From assembly GCA_034521575.1 (NCBI GenBank), contig JAXHMJ010000003.1:558001-622000 (forward strand): DNA of 64,000 nt, read 5' to 3'. The notes under the pieces were generated by a model. That model saw only the letters and a list, made by a program, of their open reading frames with translations, did no database searches and was not told where the DNA came from. How positions within the stretch are numbered: the first letter of the stretch is position 1; each line of letters begins with the position of its first letter. The translations under genes were made by a program, and so were the position numbers. Positions 1 through 9,453 of the stretch are shown one piece after another. Source of the DNA: a candidate division KSB1 bacterium. Its GTDB lineage: Bacteria > Zhuqueibacterota > Zhuqueibacteria > Residuimicrobiales > Krinioviventaceae.

Positions 1-564
1 AATTCACTGCAGTTCACCCGTAATGCCGATAAATTGATTGCCGCCGGTAATCAAAACAATCCTGACCCCGATCATGACTGGGACCGCCATGGATTTGTCA
101 AGGCCTGGGATGTCTCCAAAGACTGGGATGTGATTTTCGAGATTCGTGCTCAGGAAAAATCGTCCAAAAGTGTCAGATTCAGTCCGGATGAACAATCCTT
201 TGCTGTCGCCGGATTTGCCAATCAGATCAAGGTGTTTTCTTTTCCGGAAGCGAAAGAGCTGGCTGTGATTGATGTGCCTGAGAAATTAGAGGCGATCGCT
301 TTTCATCCCGAAGGTAATTTTATTTTTGCCGGCGGACATGGAGATGAGATGCGGGTTTACAAGGCGGGGTCTTACAAACAGGTCAGTACCTTTCCCTGTC
401 GACGGGTGGAATATATACATTTTTCTCAAGATGGAAGGCTGATGGTGACGGGACATGAAGACAGCGGATTGCTGATCCTGCATATGTTGATTTCCAACGT
501 GCAGAGCAGTGAGGATTATCACAAACTGTCGAATGAAATACTGCAAAATAAGGATTTAAAATAA
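1..564 (+). CDS. WD40-repeat protein, 5' truncated by window edge
   Basis: The reading frame is open from base 1, so the N-terminus lies outside the window. The visible 187 residues are WD40-type beta-propeller blades: repeated segments such as FSPDEQSFAVAGF, FHPEGNFIFAGGH and FSQDGRLMVTGHEDSG, each with the hydrophobic-strand plus GG/GH pattern. It resembles the complete WD40 protein at 1758-3383 and is probably a paralogue with the same role, which is unknown. It sits 17 bases before the CapA-like gene and likely shares its transcript. Such secreted propellers usually bind proteins; no enzymatic motif is seen. Confidence 0.8.
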   Translation, partial: NSLQFTRNADKLIAAGNQNNPDPDHDWDRHGFVKAWDVSKDWDVIFEIRAQEKSSKSVRFSPDEQSFAVAGFANQIKVFSFPEAKELAVIDVPEKLEAIAFHPEGNFIFAGGHGDEMRVYKAGSYKQVSTFPCRRVEYIHFSQDGRLMVTGHEDSGLLILHMLISNVQSSEDYHKLSNEILQNKDLK

Positions 565-581
565 CATCGAGGTGAAATGAT

Positions 582-1736
582 ATGAAAAAACCAATATCCA
601 ATATAAAATGTTTCACTGGCATTTGTATTATAATGCTGCTGATCTTGTCTCCGATTCTGTATGTCAAAGCCGTATCACAGACCATAGAGGACAAATCGAA
701 TCTTTCGATTCTGTTGTTCGGAGATACCAATATCCAAAACCGAAACAATCCGGTGGATGCCTTTCAGCATGTTTTACCCGTATTCCGCAAAGCAGATTTT
801 CGGCTGTGTAATCTGGAAGGACCTTTTGCCGGCACGTCCGATGATCCGCTGCTGCCGGATATTCCGCACAAACACAACTGGACGCATTCTGAACCGGATA
901 TGGTGCAGGGACTGGTCGATGCCGGCATCGATGCAGTGAGTGTGGCCAATAATGTCACCTATCCCTGGACAGCCCTGATGAAAAGCCTAAAGGTGTTGCA
1001 GGAGCACGGCATCCGCCACACCGGCGGAGGAGCGAACCTAAACGAGGCACACCGGCCCGTCATTCTGGAAAAACACGGGGTCAAGGTTGGTCTTCTGGCC
1101 TATGCCTGTACCGTTTTTCCCTTTCAGCACGCAGCCGATGAAACCACGCCGGGAATCGCTTCCATGCGTATCCATACCTATTATGAACCGCCGCATAAAT
1201 ATGATAAACCGGGCACACCACCGGTCGTCGTCACGGTTCCCTATGAGAATGAACTGCGGCGCATGAAACAGGATATCCGCGAGTTAAAAGCAGAAACAAA
1301 CATTGTCATTGTCTCCTATCACTGGGGGCGCTCGCATCATACCGAACTGATTGATTATCAGATCGAGGTCGCCTCTGCAGCCGTGGACGCCGGTGCCGAT
1401 GTCATTATGGGACACGGAAATCACGAGGTGGCTGCGGTTGAGGTATACAAAGACGCCAGCATTTTTTACGGATTGGGAAATTTTGTATTCGACTGGCCGC
1501 AAATTTCCGACCGGCCGTACGGTCTTTTGGCCAACATACATACGGCTGCAGGTCGGATAGACCGTGTGACTGTCCTGCCGGTAAAGCGGGATAATGATAA
1601 CAATCCTCGCATCCTTGATCCCGGTCATGGAGACGGCGCTGATCTGTACAGAGTCCTTAAAGAAAGAACCGCTGAACGCGCCTCGCTTCGTGTTGAAGAG
1701 AATGAAATTGTAATTCATCCTGCATCCGCTCAATAA
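582..1736 (+). CDS. CapA-family metallophosphatase-like protein
   Basis: The 384-residue product has one N-terminal hydrophobic segment (residues 11-30), a signal anchor or signal peptide, followed by a PGA_cap/CapA domain of the calcineurin-like metallophosphatase superfamily. Metal-site motifs are in the expected order: GDTN at 47-50, CNLEG at 76-80, VANN at 121-124, YHWG at 246-249, GHGNHE at 277-282 and GLGNFVFDW at 297-305. CapA proteins are linked to poly-gamma-glutamate or exopolysaccharide export, but many homologues have no assigned substrate and no capB/capC is nearby. The start has a GAGGTG ribosome-binding site. It lies between two WD40 genes and stops 21 bases before the next start. 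The family call is solid; the substrate is unknown. Confidence 0.85.
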   Translation: MKKPISNIKCFTGICIIMLLILSPILYVKAVSQTIEDKSNLSILLFGDTNIQNRNNPVDAFQHVLPVFRKADFRLCNLEGPFAGTSDDPLLPDIPHKHNWTHSEPDMVQGLVDAGIDAVSVANNVTYPWTALMKSLKVLQEHGIRHTGGGANLNEAHRPVILEKHGVKVGLLAYACTVFPFQHAADETTPGIASMRIHTYYEPPHKYDKPGTPPVVVTVPYENELRRMKQDIRELKAETNIVIVSYHWGRSHHTELIDYQIEVASAAVDAGADVIMGHGNHEVAAVEVYKDASIFYGLGNFVFDWPQISDRPYGLLANIHTAAGRIDRVTVLPVKRDNDNNPRILDPGHGDGADLYRVLKERTAERASLRVEENEIVIHPASAQ

Positions 1737-1757
1737 TTGAATATTGGGAGAGAGAAT

Positions 1758-3383
1758 ATGTTAAATTCCAAACATGTTAAAGTATGGTTTTTGATTTCCG
1801 GTTTCCTGGCCGCGGGTGTTCCGCTTTTTGCCCGGCAACCGGTTCCGGATTTTGAACCCGTTTGGATACGTGTCGGTGATTCATATGGTAAAGTTGATAA
1901 AGAAAGAAAGTCAGCTTCTGTTGAGGTCGCTGAATTCTCACCGGATCAGACGTTGATCGCGGCGGGCGCCAAACGCGGAGGAAATGTGACCTGCTGGACC
2001 ATCGACGGCAGAAAGTTATGGGACAAAAAGCACAAAGCGGATCCGGAACGCGAAGTGGAGGTGATTACCTGGACACGCGACAGCGAGTTTGTGCTGTCCG
2101 GCGGTGAAAATCATCGTGTCAATGTATGGTCAGCTGTAAAAGGGGTAAAAATCAAAACACTGATGCACCGGGCCAGTATTGACGGTATGCGCATGTCTTA
2201 TGACGGCAGCCTGCTGGCATGTGGAACCGAAGCAGGGGAAATTGTCATCTGGGATACATCACACCCGGATCCGAACAAATGGCCGGATGATCCCCTGGCT
2301 GTGCTGTACCAGGGCCCGGATAAAGATCGTCCCCACGGTGGACAGGAACATTCGGATGTCAACTCTATAGACTGGACAAAGGATGATCGTTTTCTGGTCA
2401 CAGCGGGACGAAATGCCGTTGTCAAACGCTGGGATGTCGGACGACTTTTAAAAGATGAACCGGCATTGGTACAATCCTATGAGGGATTTCAGAGTTCAAT
2501 TAAATCGGTGCGCATATCTCCGGATCAAAAATTTATCGCGGCCGGCGGACAAAACAGTCCGGACGCTGCGTTTTATGTCTGGGATTATGAATCCGGAAAC
2601 ATTCTCGCGCATATCAATGTACCGCATTTCAACAAGATTGAAGCTGTGGAATTTACTCCGGACGGCCGCTTTTTGATCACCGGAGGCAACGAGGGATCGG
2701 GGTACAACAGCCGCAAGGGCATTCCTGAATATCGGTATATGCAAGGATTCGGGGAAATCAGAGTGTACAGCACTGAGGATAACTTTGCTCTTGTTCACAG
2801 AGAACATGTATTTCGGCAAGAGTATTTTCAGTTCACCCAGGACGGCGCCCGACTCTTGTCGTCACACGAGGATGGTACTCTGCGTTTCTGGAGAGTTGAA
2901 TACACAAACAAACCGATCAATGTGTTTGCCAATATCAACATTGATTCAAAGCGATATTTTTATCCGTCAAAACAGTTCGTGCAGGGCGTGAAGCTTTATC
3001 GGGATTCAGAACGGGTGATCACTGAAATACCTGATTATCTGCAAAACCATTGGTTCATTCAGCCGGATCTCGCAGATCATGACGAAAAAGATCAAGATTT
3101 TTTAAGCTTTGACCTTCGCGTTCCGTCAACCTTATATGTCGCCTATGATCCGCGTGCTGAACGGCATCCCAACTGGCTCCTGGACTGGACTGCTATTCAT
3201 GAAGTGGTTGAAATAGATACATCGGATGGGCAAAATGATGTCGATCATTTGCGTTTATTTGCCAACTATTTTCCAGCAGGCCGTGTCGAATTGGGCGGCA
3301 ATCGAACACGTCCCGCCAGGGGAGCTGAATTGAATTATATCATTATCGGACGCAAAGGCCGGCATATTATTCGTTTTAAATAA
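1758..3383 (+). CDS. secreted WD40-repeat protein
   Basis: The start at 1758 is preferred over the in-frame TTG at 1737 because GGGAGAGAG precedes it and it opens a clear signal peptide ending near VPLFA. The 541-residue product carries at least six WD40-like blades between about residues 50 and 390 (FSPDQTLIAAGA, WTRDSEFVLSGGENH, MSYDGSLLACGTE, WTKDDRFLVTAGRN, ISPDQKFIAAGGQ, FTPDGRFLITGGN). A C-terminal 150-residue region without blades ends in GRHIIRFK. It probably forms an extracytoplasmic beta-propeller. It resembles the truncated protein at the left edge and sits directly before the GH51 gene, so it may assist polysaccharide handling, but this is inference. Confidence 0.82.
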   Translation: MLNSKHVKVWFLISGFLAAGVPLFARQPVPDFEPVWIRVGDSYGKVDKERKSASVEVAEFSPDQTLIAAGAKRGGNVTCWTIDGRKLWDKKHKADPEREVEVITWTRDSEFVLSGGENHRVNVWSAVKGVKIKTLMHRASIDGMRMSYDGSLLACGTEAGEIVIWDTSHPDPNKWPDDPLAVLYQGPDKDRPHGGQEHSDVNSIDWTKDDRFLVTAGRNAVVKRWDVGRLLKDEPALVQSYEGFQSSIKSVRISPDQKFIAAGGQNSPDAAFYVWDYESGNILAHINVPHFNKIEAVEFTPDGRFLITGGNEGSGYNSRKGIPEYRYMQGFGEIRVYSTEDNFALVHREHVFRQEYFQFTQDGARLLSSHEDGTLRFWRVEYTNKPINVFANINIDSKRYFYPSKQFVQGVKLYRDSERVITEIPDYLQNHWFIQPDLADHDEKDQDFLSFDLRVPSTLYVAYDPRAERHPNWLLDWTAIHEVVEIDTSDGQNDVDHLRLFANYFPAGRVELGGNRTRPARGAELNYIIIGRKGRHIIRFK

Positions 3384-3411
3384 ACTTTAACCTGTAAATG
3401 GAGGAATTGTA

Positions 3412-5070
3412 ATGCGAACTCTTGTTTTTTTACTTTTGACAACAGCAGTGGTTATCAGCGCAGATATCAATGTGACAGTCGAACCGCAGCAACTTGGCCG
3501 TATTGAACACAATATTTTCGGTCATTTTCTGGAGCGTCCGAGCTGGCAAACCGAGTTCGGTATTGAAGATGCGATCATTCCGGGCACTCATCGGGTCGAT
3601 CCCAGAGTGCTGGATAAACTAATGGGACTGGATATTCCGGTTCTGCGTTTTCCGGGCGGTACGGATGTGGATTATATGGACTGGACCGATATGATTGACC
3701 TGCCGCAGAGAGACGGGCGCCCTGTATCCATCGGCGTCGAGGGGGACACGGTGACCAATCGGTTTGGTTTTGATGAATTTTATGAACTGACTGAAACCCT
3801 CGATTGCGAGGCGATTATTCCCCTCAATTTTTTTGATGCTTTTTTAAAACGGGTACCGCTGCAGGAAGCGGCTTTGCATCAGGCGGGGTTGGCGGCTTAT
3901 TGCAATGCGCGCGTCGGGCAGGCGCTGCCGGACGGTATGAGAGACTGGCCAACTGTACGCGCCGCGAACGGCCATAAAGAACCGTTCCGGTTCAAATATT
4001 TTCAGATCGGCAATGAAACCTGGGCACTCTGGGAGTGGAAAAAACAGATGCTTGAACAAAAAAACTATGTGGATCCTTATGGGTGGTACATTGAATGTGC
4101 CCGGGAATACATAAAGTTGATCCATGAGGTGGATCCCGAGATCCGGATTATTGCTGATTTCGTCAATCCTGAATTGTTTAACCGCTTTCATAAAGAACTG
4201 GGCGATGAAATTGAATATTATGTTTATCATCACTACCTGCCATGGAAAATCAGAGCCGAAAAAATAAAGAAACATGATAAAGAGGTAGATTCGGAAACGC
4301 TCTCGGAAGAAGAGGTTTGGCGTGCGTTTGTGAGTACCCCGAACAGCTTTGACGAAAAGGGTATGAACGTGGCCAGGCATAAACTCATTGACCTGGCGCG
4401 TCAGAACGATGCAAAAGTAGCGGTCACCGAATGGAACTGGAACGGGTGGTGGGATATTGATCTCGATTACAAACCGTTGCAGTCTTTTTACGCCCATGCC
4501 GTCGGAGTGGCCGGATTTTTACACGGATTCATGCGTTCATCCGATGTCATTGATTTGGCCTGTCAGTCCATGCTCGTCGGCAGTGCCTGGGATATTACCG
4601 GTATCCGGGTTGATAAACAGGGAATGCAGGCGCCGTATTATTTTCCATCCGGACAGATGACCTCGTTTTATGCCGAACATCATGGCAAGTTTTTGCTGAA
4701 ATCTGACGTCAGCGGAGTGCCGGTGTTTCATCAGCCTTTGCAGTTGGGAGATATTCACCCTCAGGATAAAGTTGCGGCCGTCGATGTTCTCGCCACGGGT
4801 TCTAATGACCGGATTGCGGTTTTTCTGATTAATCGTGATTTTGATACAGCTCATCATCTGCATTTTGATTTAAAAAATCTGAATCCCGCCGAAAAAGGTG
4901 AGTATGTGATTTTGACCGGAACACTGCATAATTCACAGGTTAATCCGCCTGAAGAATCCTATCTAAAACGCTCGGTGCAGCCGGTGTCGGTATCCGGACA
5001 AACCTGTTCAGTCGAGGCGCCGCCGCGTTCGGTTTCCGTGTTTCAGATTGATTTGAATTCAAATCAATAG
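3412..5070 (+). CDS. GH51-like alpha-L-arabinofuranosidase
   Basis: The 552-residue protein begins with a short signal peptide (VFLLLTTAVVISA). A (beta/alpha)8 barrel of the GH51 type follows, with GHFLERP near 37 and LRFPGGTDVDYMDW near 78-91. The catalytic pair is visible: acid/base Glu202 in QIGNETW and nucleophile Glu340 in VTEWNWNGWW. The C-terminal 120 residues form the usual beta-sandwich. GH51 enzymes remove alpha-L-arabinofuranosyl groups from arabinan and arabinoxylan. GGAGG precedes the ATG. Neighbouring GH10, GH3 and sugar-acid transport genes fit plant-wall degradation. It could be a related clan-A family, but both catalytic motifs favour GH51. Confidence 0.85.
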   Translation: MRTLVFLLLTTAVVISADINVTVEPQQLGRIEHNIFGHFLERPSWQTEFGIEDAIIPGTHRVDPRVLDKLMGLDIPVLRFPGGTDVDYMDWTDMIDLPQRDGRPVSIGVEGDTVTNRFGFDEFYELTETLDCEAIIPLNFFDAFLKRVPLQEAALHQAGLAAYCNARVGQALPDGMRDWPTVRAANGHKEPFRFKYFQIGNETWALWEWKKQMLEQKNYVDPYGWYIECAREYIKLIHEVDPEIRIIADFVNPELFNRFHKELGDEIEYYVYHHYLPWKIRAEKIKKHDKEVDSETLSEEEVWRAFVSTPNSFDEKGMNVARHKLIDLARQNDAKVAVTEWNWNGWWDIDLDYKPLQSFYAHAVGVAGFLHGFMRSSDVIDLACQSMLVGSAWDITGIRVDKQGMQAPYYFPSGQMTSFYAEHHGKFLLKSDVSGVPVFHQPLQLGDIHPQDKVAAVDVLATGSNDRIAVFLINRDFDTAHHLHFDLKNLNPAEKGEYVILTGTLHNSQVNPPEESYLKRSVQPVSVSGQTCSVEAPPRSVSVFQIDLNSNQ

Positions 5071-5100
5071 AGCTCTGTTACATCAGGAGGGAAAGGATCA

Positions 5101-5127
5101 ATGCTTTACGGACAATCGGTAAATTAA
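5101..5127 (+). other. seven-codon mini-ORF behind a very strong ribosome-binding site
   Basis: ATG at 5101 follows AGGAGGGAAAGG (5086-5097) and is closed by TAA after only seven codons (MLYGQSV N). It sits in the 80-base gap between the arabinofuranosidase and the enolase-superfamily gene. It could be a leader, or the scar of a deleted gene like those seen at ilvB and the metallo-beta-lactamase. No homology can be judged from seven residues. Confidence 0.3.
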
Positions 5128-5150
5128 TAGTTGAAGAAAAGAGGAAAGCC

Positions 5151-6401
5151 ATGAACAGACGAACGTTTTTCAAAACATCAGCCGCAGCCGGAATGCTGGG
5201 TGCGGCTGCACGTCCGGCATTTGCGCAATCCGGTAAATCCGCCTTCATCATGGAGCTGGAAAGAGCTGCGGCTGAACCGGTCCTGAGAAGAGAATTGTTT
5301 CCGGATCCGGTGATCATCGAGTCTCTGGAACTGCTGAAAAACGGTGATTATTATTTTGTACGCATTCGCAGTAAAGACGGTGACGAAGGTGTGATTATGG
5401 CGCACAACAACCATATACGCTATTTGTACCCGGTACTGCTGCACCGGGTCTTTCCCTTTTTCATAGGCAAAGACGCTCGCGATCTGGACGCCCTGATCGA
5501 CGGTGTATACCGTTACCGCAGCAATTATAAATGGCAGGCTCTGCCGCTCTGGGTGTGCGTTGCTTCCACGGAATTTGCCATTCTGGAACTGCTGGGTCGC
5601 AGAATCGGAAAACCCGTTGGTCATTTGTTGGGTGATATTGTACGTCGGGAAATTGGTGTTTACCGCGCCAACAATTTCCGGGACAGGGATGCTGTGACCT
5701 CGGCAAAACTTATCAAACAGCGCGCCGATGCGGGACATTTCAAGGCGATCAAGTTTAAAGTCGGTGGCCGTATGAGCAATAACGCCGATTCCCTCCCGGG
5801 CCGCAGTAAACAGCTCATCCCGCTGATTCGGGAAACCCTTGGAGATGATATGGTGATTTATGCGGATTCCAACGGTTCTTACGATGCTGAAAAAGGCATA
5901 GAAATGGGAAAAATGATGCAGGATAATGATATTGCATTTTTTGAAGAGCCCTGTCCGTTCGATCATCTGGAGGAAACCAGAAAAGTGGCGGACGCGCTGG
6001 ATATACCGGTCGCAGGCGGTGAACAGGAAAGCAGTATGCGTAATTTCCGGTGGATGGTCGAAAACAACGCGGTTCAGGTGGTGCAGCCGGATTTGTTTTA
6101 TTTCGGCGGATTCGTGCGTTGTACCCGCGTGGCGCGTATGGCTCAGCTAACTGATATTCCCTGTATCCTGCATGTATCCGGATCAGGATACGGATATTTT
6201 TCCATGCTGCATTTCGCATCCTATATCCCCAATATGGGACCTTATCAGGAGTTCAAAGGTGTGGACCGCAACGTACCGTTTACCTGCCCCACATCGGATT
6301 TTGAGCTCAGAAACGGACTGGTGCGTATTCCTTCGGGGCCCGGCTGGGGCATTCATCTGGACCCTGACTTTATCAAACGTTCTGAAATTGTGAAAGGATA
6401 A
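5151..6401 (+). CDS. Tat-exported enolase-superfamily (mandelate racemase/muconate lactonizing) enzyme
   Basis: The N-terminus MNRRTFFKTSAAAG is a twin-arginine signal, cleaved near AFAQ (residue 26). The barrel keeps the superfamily residues: KFK at 201-203 (general base), metal ligands Asp239 (YADSNGSY), Glu265 (FFEEPCPF) and Glu291 (AGGEQES), and His341 (LHVSGSG). Members abstract the proton alpha to a carboxylate, as sugar-acid dehydratases, racemases or cycloisomerases; the substrate cannot be read from sequence. Four bases downstream begins the first of two DASS anion symporters, so a sugar acid or dicarboxylate is plausible. Export of this normally cytoplasmic fold is unusual, though Tat-tagged members are known from planctomycete-like and FCB genomes. 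Confidence 0.85.
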   Translation: MNRRTFFKTSAAAGMLGAAARPAFAQSGKSAFIMELERAAAEPVLRRELFPDPVIIESLELLKNGDYYFVRIRSKDGDEGVIMAHNNHIRYLYPVLLHRVFPFFIGKDARDLDALIDGVYRYRSNYKWQALPLWVCVASTEFAILELLGRRIGKPVGHLLGDIVRREIGVYRANNFRDRDAVTSAKLIKQRADAGHFKAIKFKVGGRMSNNADSLPGRSKQLIPLIRETLGDDMVIYADSNGSYDAEKGIEMGKMMQDNDIAFFEEPCPFDHLEETRKVADALDIPVAGGEQESSMRNFRWMVENNAVQVVQPDLFYFGGFVRCTRVARMAQLTDIPCILHVSGSGYGYFSMLHFASYIPNMGPYQEFKGVDRNVPFTCPTSDFELRNGLVRIPSGPGWGIHLDPDFIKRSEIVKG

Positions 6402-6404
6402 CTT

Positions 6405-7827
6405 TTGAAAACAGACGAAAAATCAAAAACCATGTGGTGGAGGTGGATTGTACCGCTGGGCGTCGGGTTGGTGATCTGGTTCATACCGCACCCTCAGGAG
6501 GTGGATACCGCAGCCTGGCATCTATTGGCGGTTTTTGTCGCCACCATCGCCGGAATTATGACCAAACCCCTGCCCATGGGCGCGATTGCCATCATCGGTA
6601 TCACAGCAACGGTACTGACCGGTACTCTGAGTATCAGTCAAAGTTTGTCGGGATTCAGCAATCGGGTTATCTGGCTGATCGTGATGGCTTTTTTTATTTC
6701 GCGCGGATTTATAAAAACCGGACTCGGACAACGAATCGCTTATGTGTTTATGAAATTGATGGGACGTAAAACCCTGGGGTTGGCTTACGGAATGGTGGCA
6801 ACTGATCTGGTATTAGCACCAGCCATACCCAGTATCACGGCACGCTCCGGCGAGAGTACTGTTCCCCATATTGCGGTCCATTGCTCATATTTACCAGAGT
6901 CATCCGGATGACGGCACTGAACGCCGGATCGGCGCGTATTTAATCAAAACATCATTCCAGGGAACCATGATCACCGGGGCCATGTTTTTAACTGGTATGG
7001 CGGCCAATCCGCTGGCGGTTAATCTGGCCGGTGATTTGGGTGTGGATATTTCATGGAGTCTATGGGCGCTTGCAGCCGTACTGCCCGGATTCCTGAGTCT
7101 GTTGTGTGTGCCCTGGATATTGTATAAACTTTATCCGCCGGAAATCAAGGAAACTCCCGAGGCCGCACAGCTCGCCGACAAGGAACTGAGCCGGATGGGG
7201 CCAATGTCGCGGCAGGAGTATGTGATGTTGTTTACGTTTCTCCTCTTGCTGTTTTTGTGGGTGTTTGGTCATGTGTTCAGTATGCACAGTGCCACCGCTG
7301 CCTTTGTCGGTCTGGTGATCCTGCTGGTCAGCGGCGTTCTGAGCTGGGATGATGTTTTGAATGAAAAAGGCGCCTGGAATACCCTTGTCTGGTTTTCAGC
7401 CCTGGTGATGATGGCCTCATTTCTGAATATTCTGGGGCTTATCCCCTGGTTCGGCGAGACAGTCGGTTTGCTGCTGACCGGTTTGCCCTGGATGACGGCG
7501 TTTCTGTTCCTGAGTCTGATTTATTTTTACAGTCACTATTTTTTTGCCAGTAGTACAGCGCATGTGAGTTCCATGTATCTGCCGTTCCTGACCGTAGCTC
7601 TGTCCGTCCAGACCCCGCCGATTGTGGCTGCGCTGGTTCTGGCTTTTTTTAGTAATTTGTATGGCAGTCTCACGCATTACAGTATGGGCCCGGCACCGGT
7701 GATGTTTGGCGCCGGATTTGTCAAAATGGGGGACTGGTGGAAAATAGGAGGGGCTTTAAGTCTGGTTAATATTCTCATCTGGCTGGTCGCGGGTGGGGTG
7801 TGGTGGAAGATCATAGGACTATGGTGA
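6405..7827 (+). CDS. DASS (SLC13/CitT-like) sodium:anion symporter, one frame change
   Basis: Two overlapping frames (6405-6911 and 6871-7827) make one 470-residue DASS permease. Removing one A at about 6853-6855 restores ARSGGVLFPILRSIAHIY, the family's conserved segment after PAIPSITARSG. About twelve hydrophobic segments are present, with the second signature near SSTAHVSS and NLYGSLTHYS. CitT/TtdT/YbhI-type members exchange di- and tricarboxylates such as citrate, tartrate or 2-oxoglutarate. The TTG start lies seven bases after AAAGGA and nearly abuts the enolase-superfamily gene, implying one operon. The frame change is probably a sequence error, since both halves are intact; a real pseudogene cannot be excluded. 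Confidence 0.8.
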
Positions 7828-7838
7828 AAAGAGGACAC

Positions 7839-9348
7839 ATGAAAACTGAACATCAGCATACGAATCCCGCGGAATCGCCGTCCGGAAATTCTTGTAAACC
7901 TCACAAACTCGCCGGTCTTTGGGCAGGTCTATTGTTTTTTATTCTGCTCTTTTTGCTGCCCGCCCCGGCACAAATGCCGTCCGAGGCCTGGCGCACCGCA
8001 GCGGTAGCCTGCCTGATGGCGGTGTTCTGGATCACTGAAGCGATACCGATCCCGGCAACAGCGCTGCTGCCGCTTGTATTGTTTCCGCTGCTCGGAATTA
8101 CGGATATTAACGAGGCGGCCCGGCCGTTTGCCAATCCGCTCATTTTTTTGTTCCTGGGAGGCTTTATGATCGCTCTGGGAATGCAGCACTGGAATCTGCA
8201 CCGCAGGCTGGCTCTGAATATCATCCGTTTTATGGGAATGCAACCCAGGTTTATTGTCGCCGGGTTTATGCTCGCCACCGCATTCCTCAGTATGTGGGTG
8301 AGCAACACGGCCACCACCATGATGATGATGCCTATCGGATTGTCTGTGATAGAGCTGTCGCGCGGGGATAATCACAAAAACGATATGCATCAGTTTTCTC
8401 TGTGCATGATGCTGGGTATCGCCTATGCGGCCAATATCGGCGGTATCGGTACCCTGATCGGCACACCGCCCAACGCGCTTCTAGCCGGATTCATGCAGGA
8501 GACCTATGGGTATCAAATTACCTTTAAAATGGATGGCGGTTGGCGGACCTCTGGTCATTATCGGCCTACCCGTCGGTTATCTGGTATTGACCCGCGTTGT
8601 TTTCCGTTTGAATATCAAAACCCTGGACGGCGGCATGCAGCTGCTGGATCAGGAATTACGCGATCTGGGGCCTGTTTCGCGGGCGGAAAAAAGTGTCGGA
8701 CTGGTTTTCTTTCTCGTGGCGGTTTTGTGGATTATCCGTCCTCAGATCAATACAGTGATTCCGAAACTCTCGGATGCAGGCATCGCCATGACCGGGGCAG
8801 TGATGTTGTTTATTATTCCCGCACGGCTCTCCCGGGGCGAGTTTGTTTTGAACTGGAAAACCGCGGAAAAAGCCCCCTGGGGTGTGCTGCTGCTGTTCGG
8901 CGGCGGACTGTCTCTTGCCAATGCCATTAATGCCAGCGGCCTGGCGTCCTGGATCGGAAACGCTCTCAACGGAATTCAGGCTCTGCCGATCGTGTTTGTG
9001 ATCTTGCTGGTGACACTGGTCATCAGTTGTCTCACCGAATTAACCAGCAATACCGCTACGGCCGCGACTTTTTTACCTGTGATGGCTTCTTTGGCGATTG
9101 GTATTGGTCAGAATCCCCTGTTGTTGGTCATTCCTACAGCAGTCGCTACCAGTTGCGCGTTTATGCTGCCCGTGGGCACTCCCCCGAACGCTATTGTCTA
9201 CGGCAGCGGACATATCAACATACCGGAAATGGCCAGAGCCGGTTTGCTGATCAAGGTTATGTTCATATTCCTGGCCGCATTGACCGCTTATTTTCTGGGC
9301 GGACTGGCATTCAGTATTACGCTGGGTGAAATTCCGGGTTGGATATAA
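7839..9348 (+). CDS. second DASS/SLC13 sodium:anion symporter, one frame change
   Basis: The product is about 503 residues, again read in two frames (to about 8526, then the frame of 8506-9348). Dropping one A from the A-run at 8526-8529 gives ITFKWMAVGGPLVIIG, the normal join after the first signature TLIGTPPNALLAGF. The paired SLC13 signatures are SNTATTMMMMPIG near residue 165 and ELTSNTATAATFLPVM near 400, with a second Na/substrate motif LPVGTPPNAIVYGSG near 450. These are typical of NaDC/INDY-like carriers of dicarboxylates. It is a different subfamily from the upstream permease. The start is chosen for the AGAGGA site 12 bases after the previous stop. Confidence 0.8.
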
Positions 9349-9349
9349 C

Positions 9350-9379
9350 AAAAGCGCCCTCAGGGAAAAGGGCGCTTTT
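9350..9379. terminator. bidirectional intrinsic terminator
   Basis: An 11-bp perfect stem (AAAAGCGCCCT at 9350-9360 with AGGGCGCTTTT at 9369-9379) and 8-base loop lies between the convergent DASS and GH3 genes. The A and T flanks allow it to work on both strands. Confidence 0.85.
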
Positions 9380-9453
9380 ATGCATATTATTACTGTCACT
9401 GATCCGGTTATTGACAGGACGCGTTTTTTGCAAATATTGGTTCTATTCGCGAG

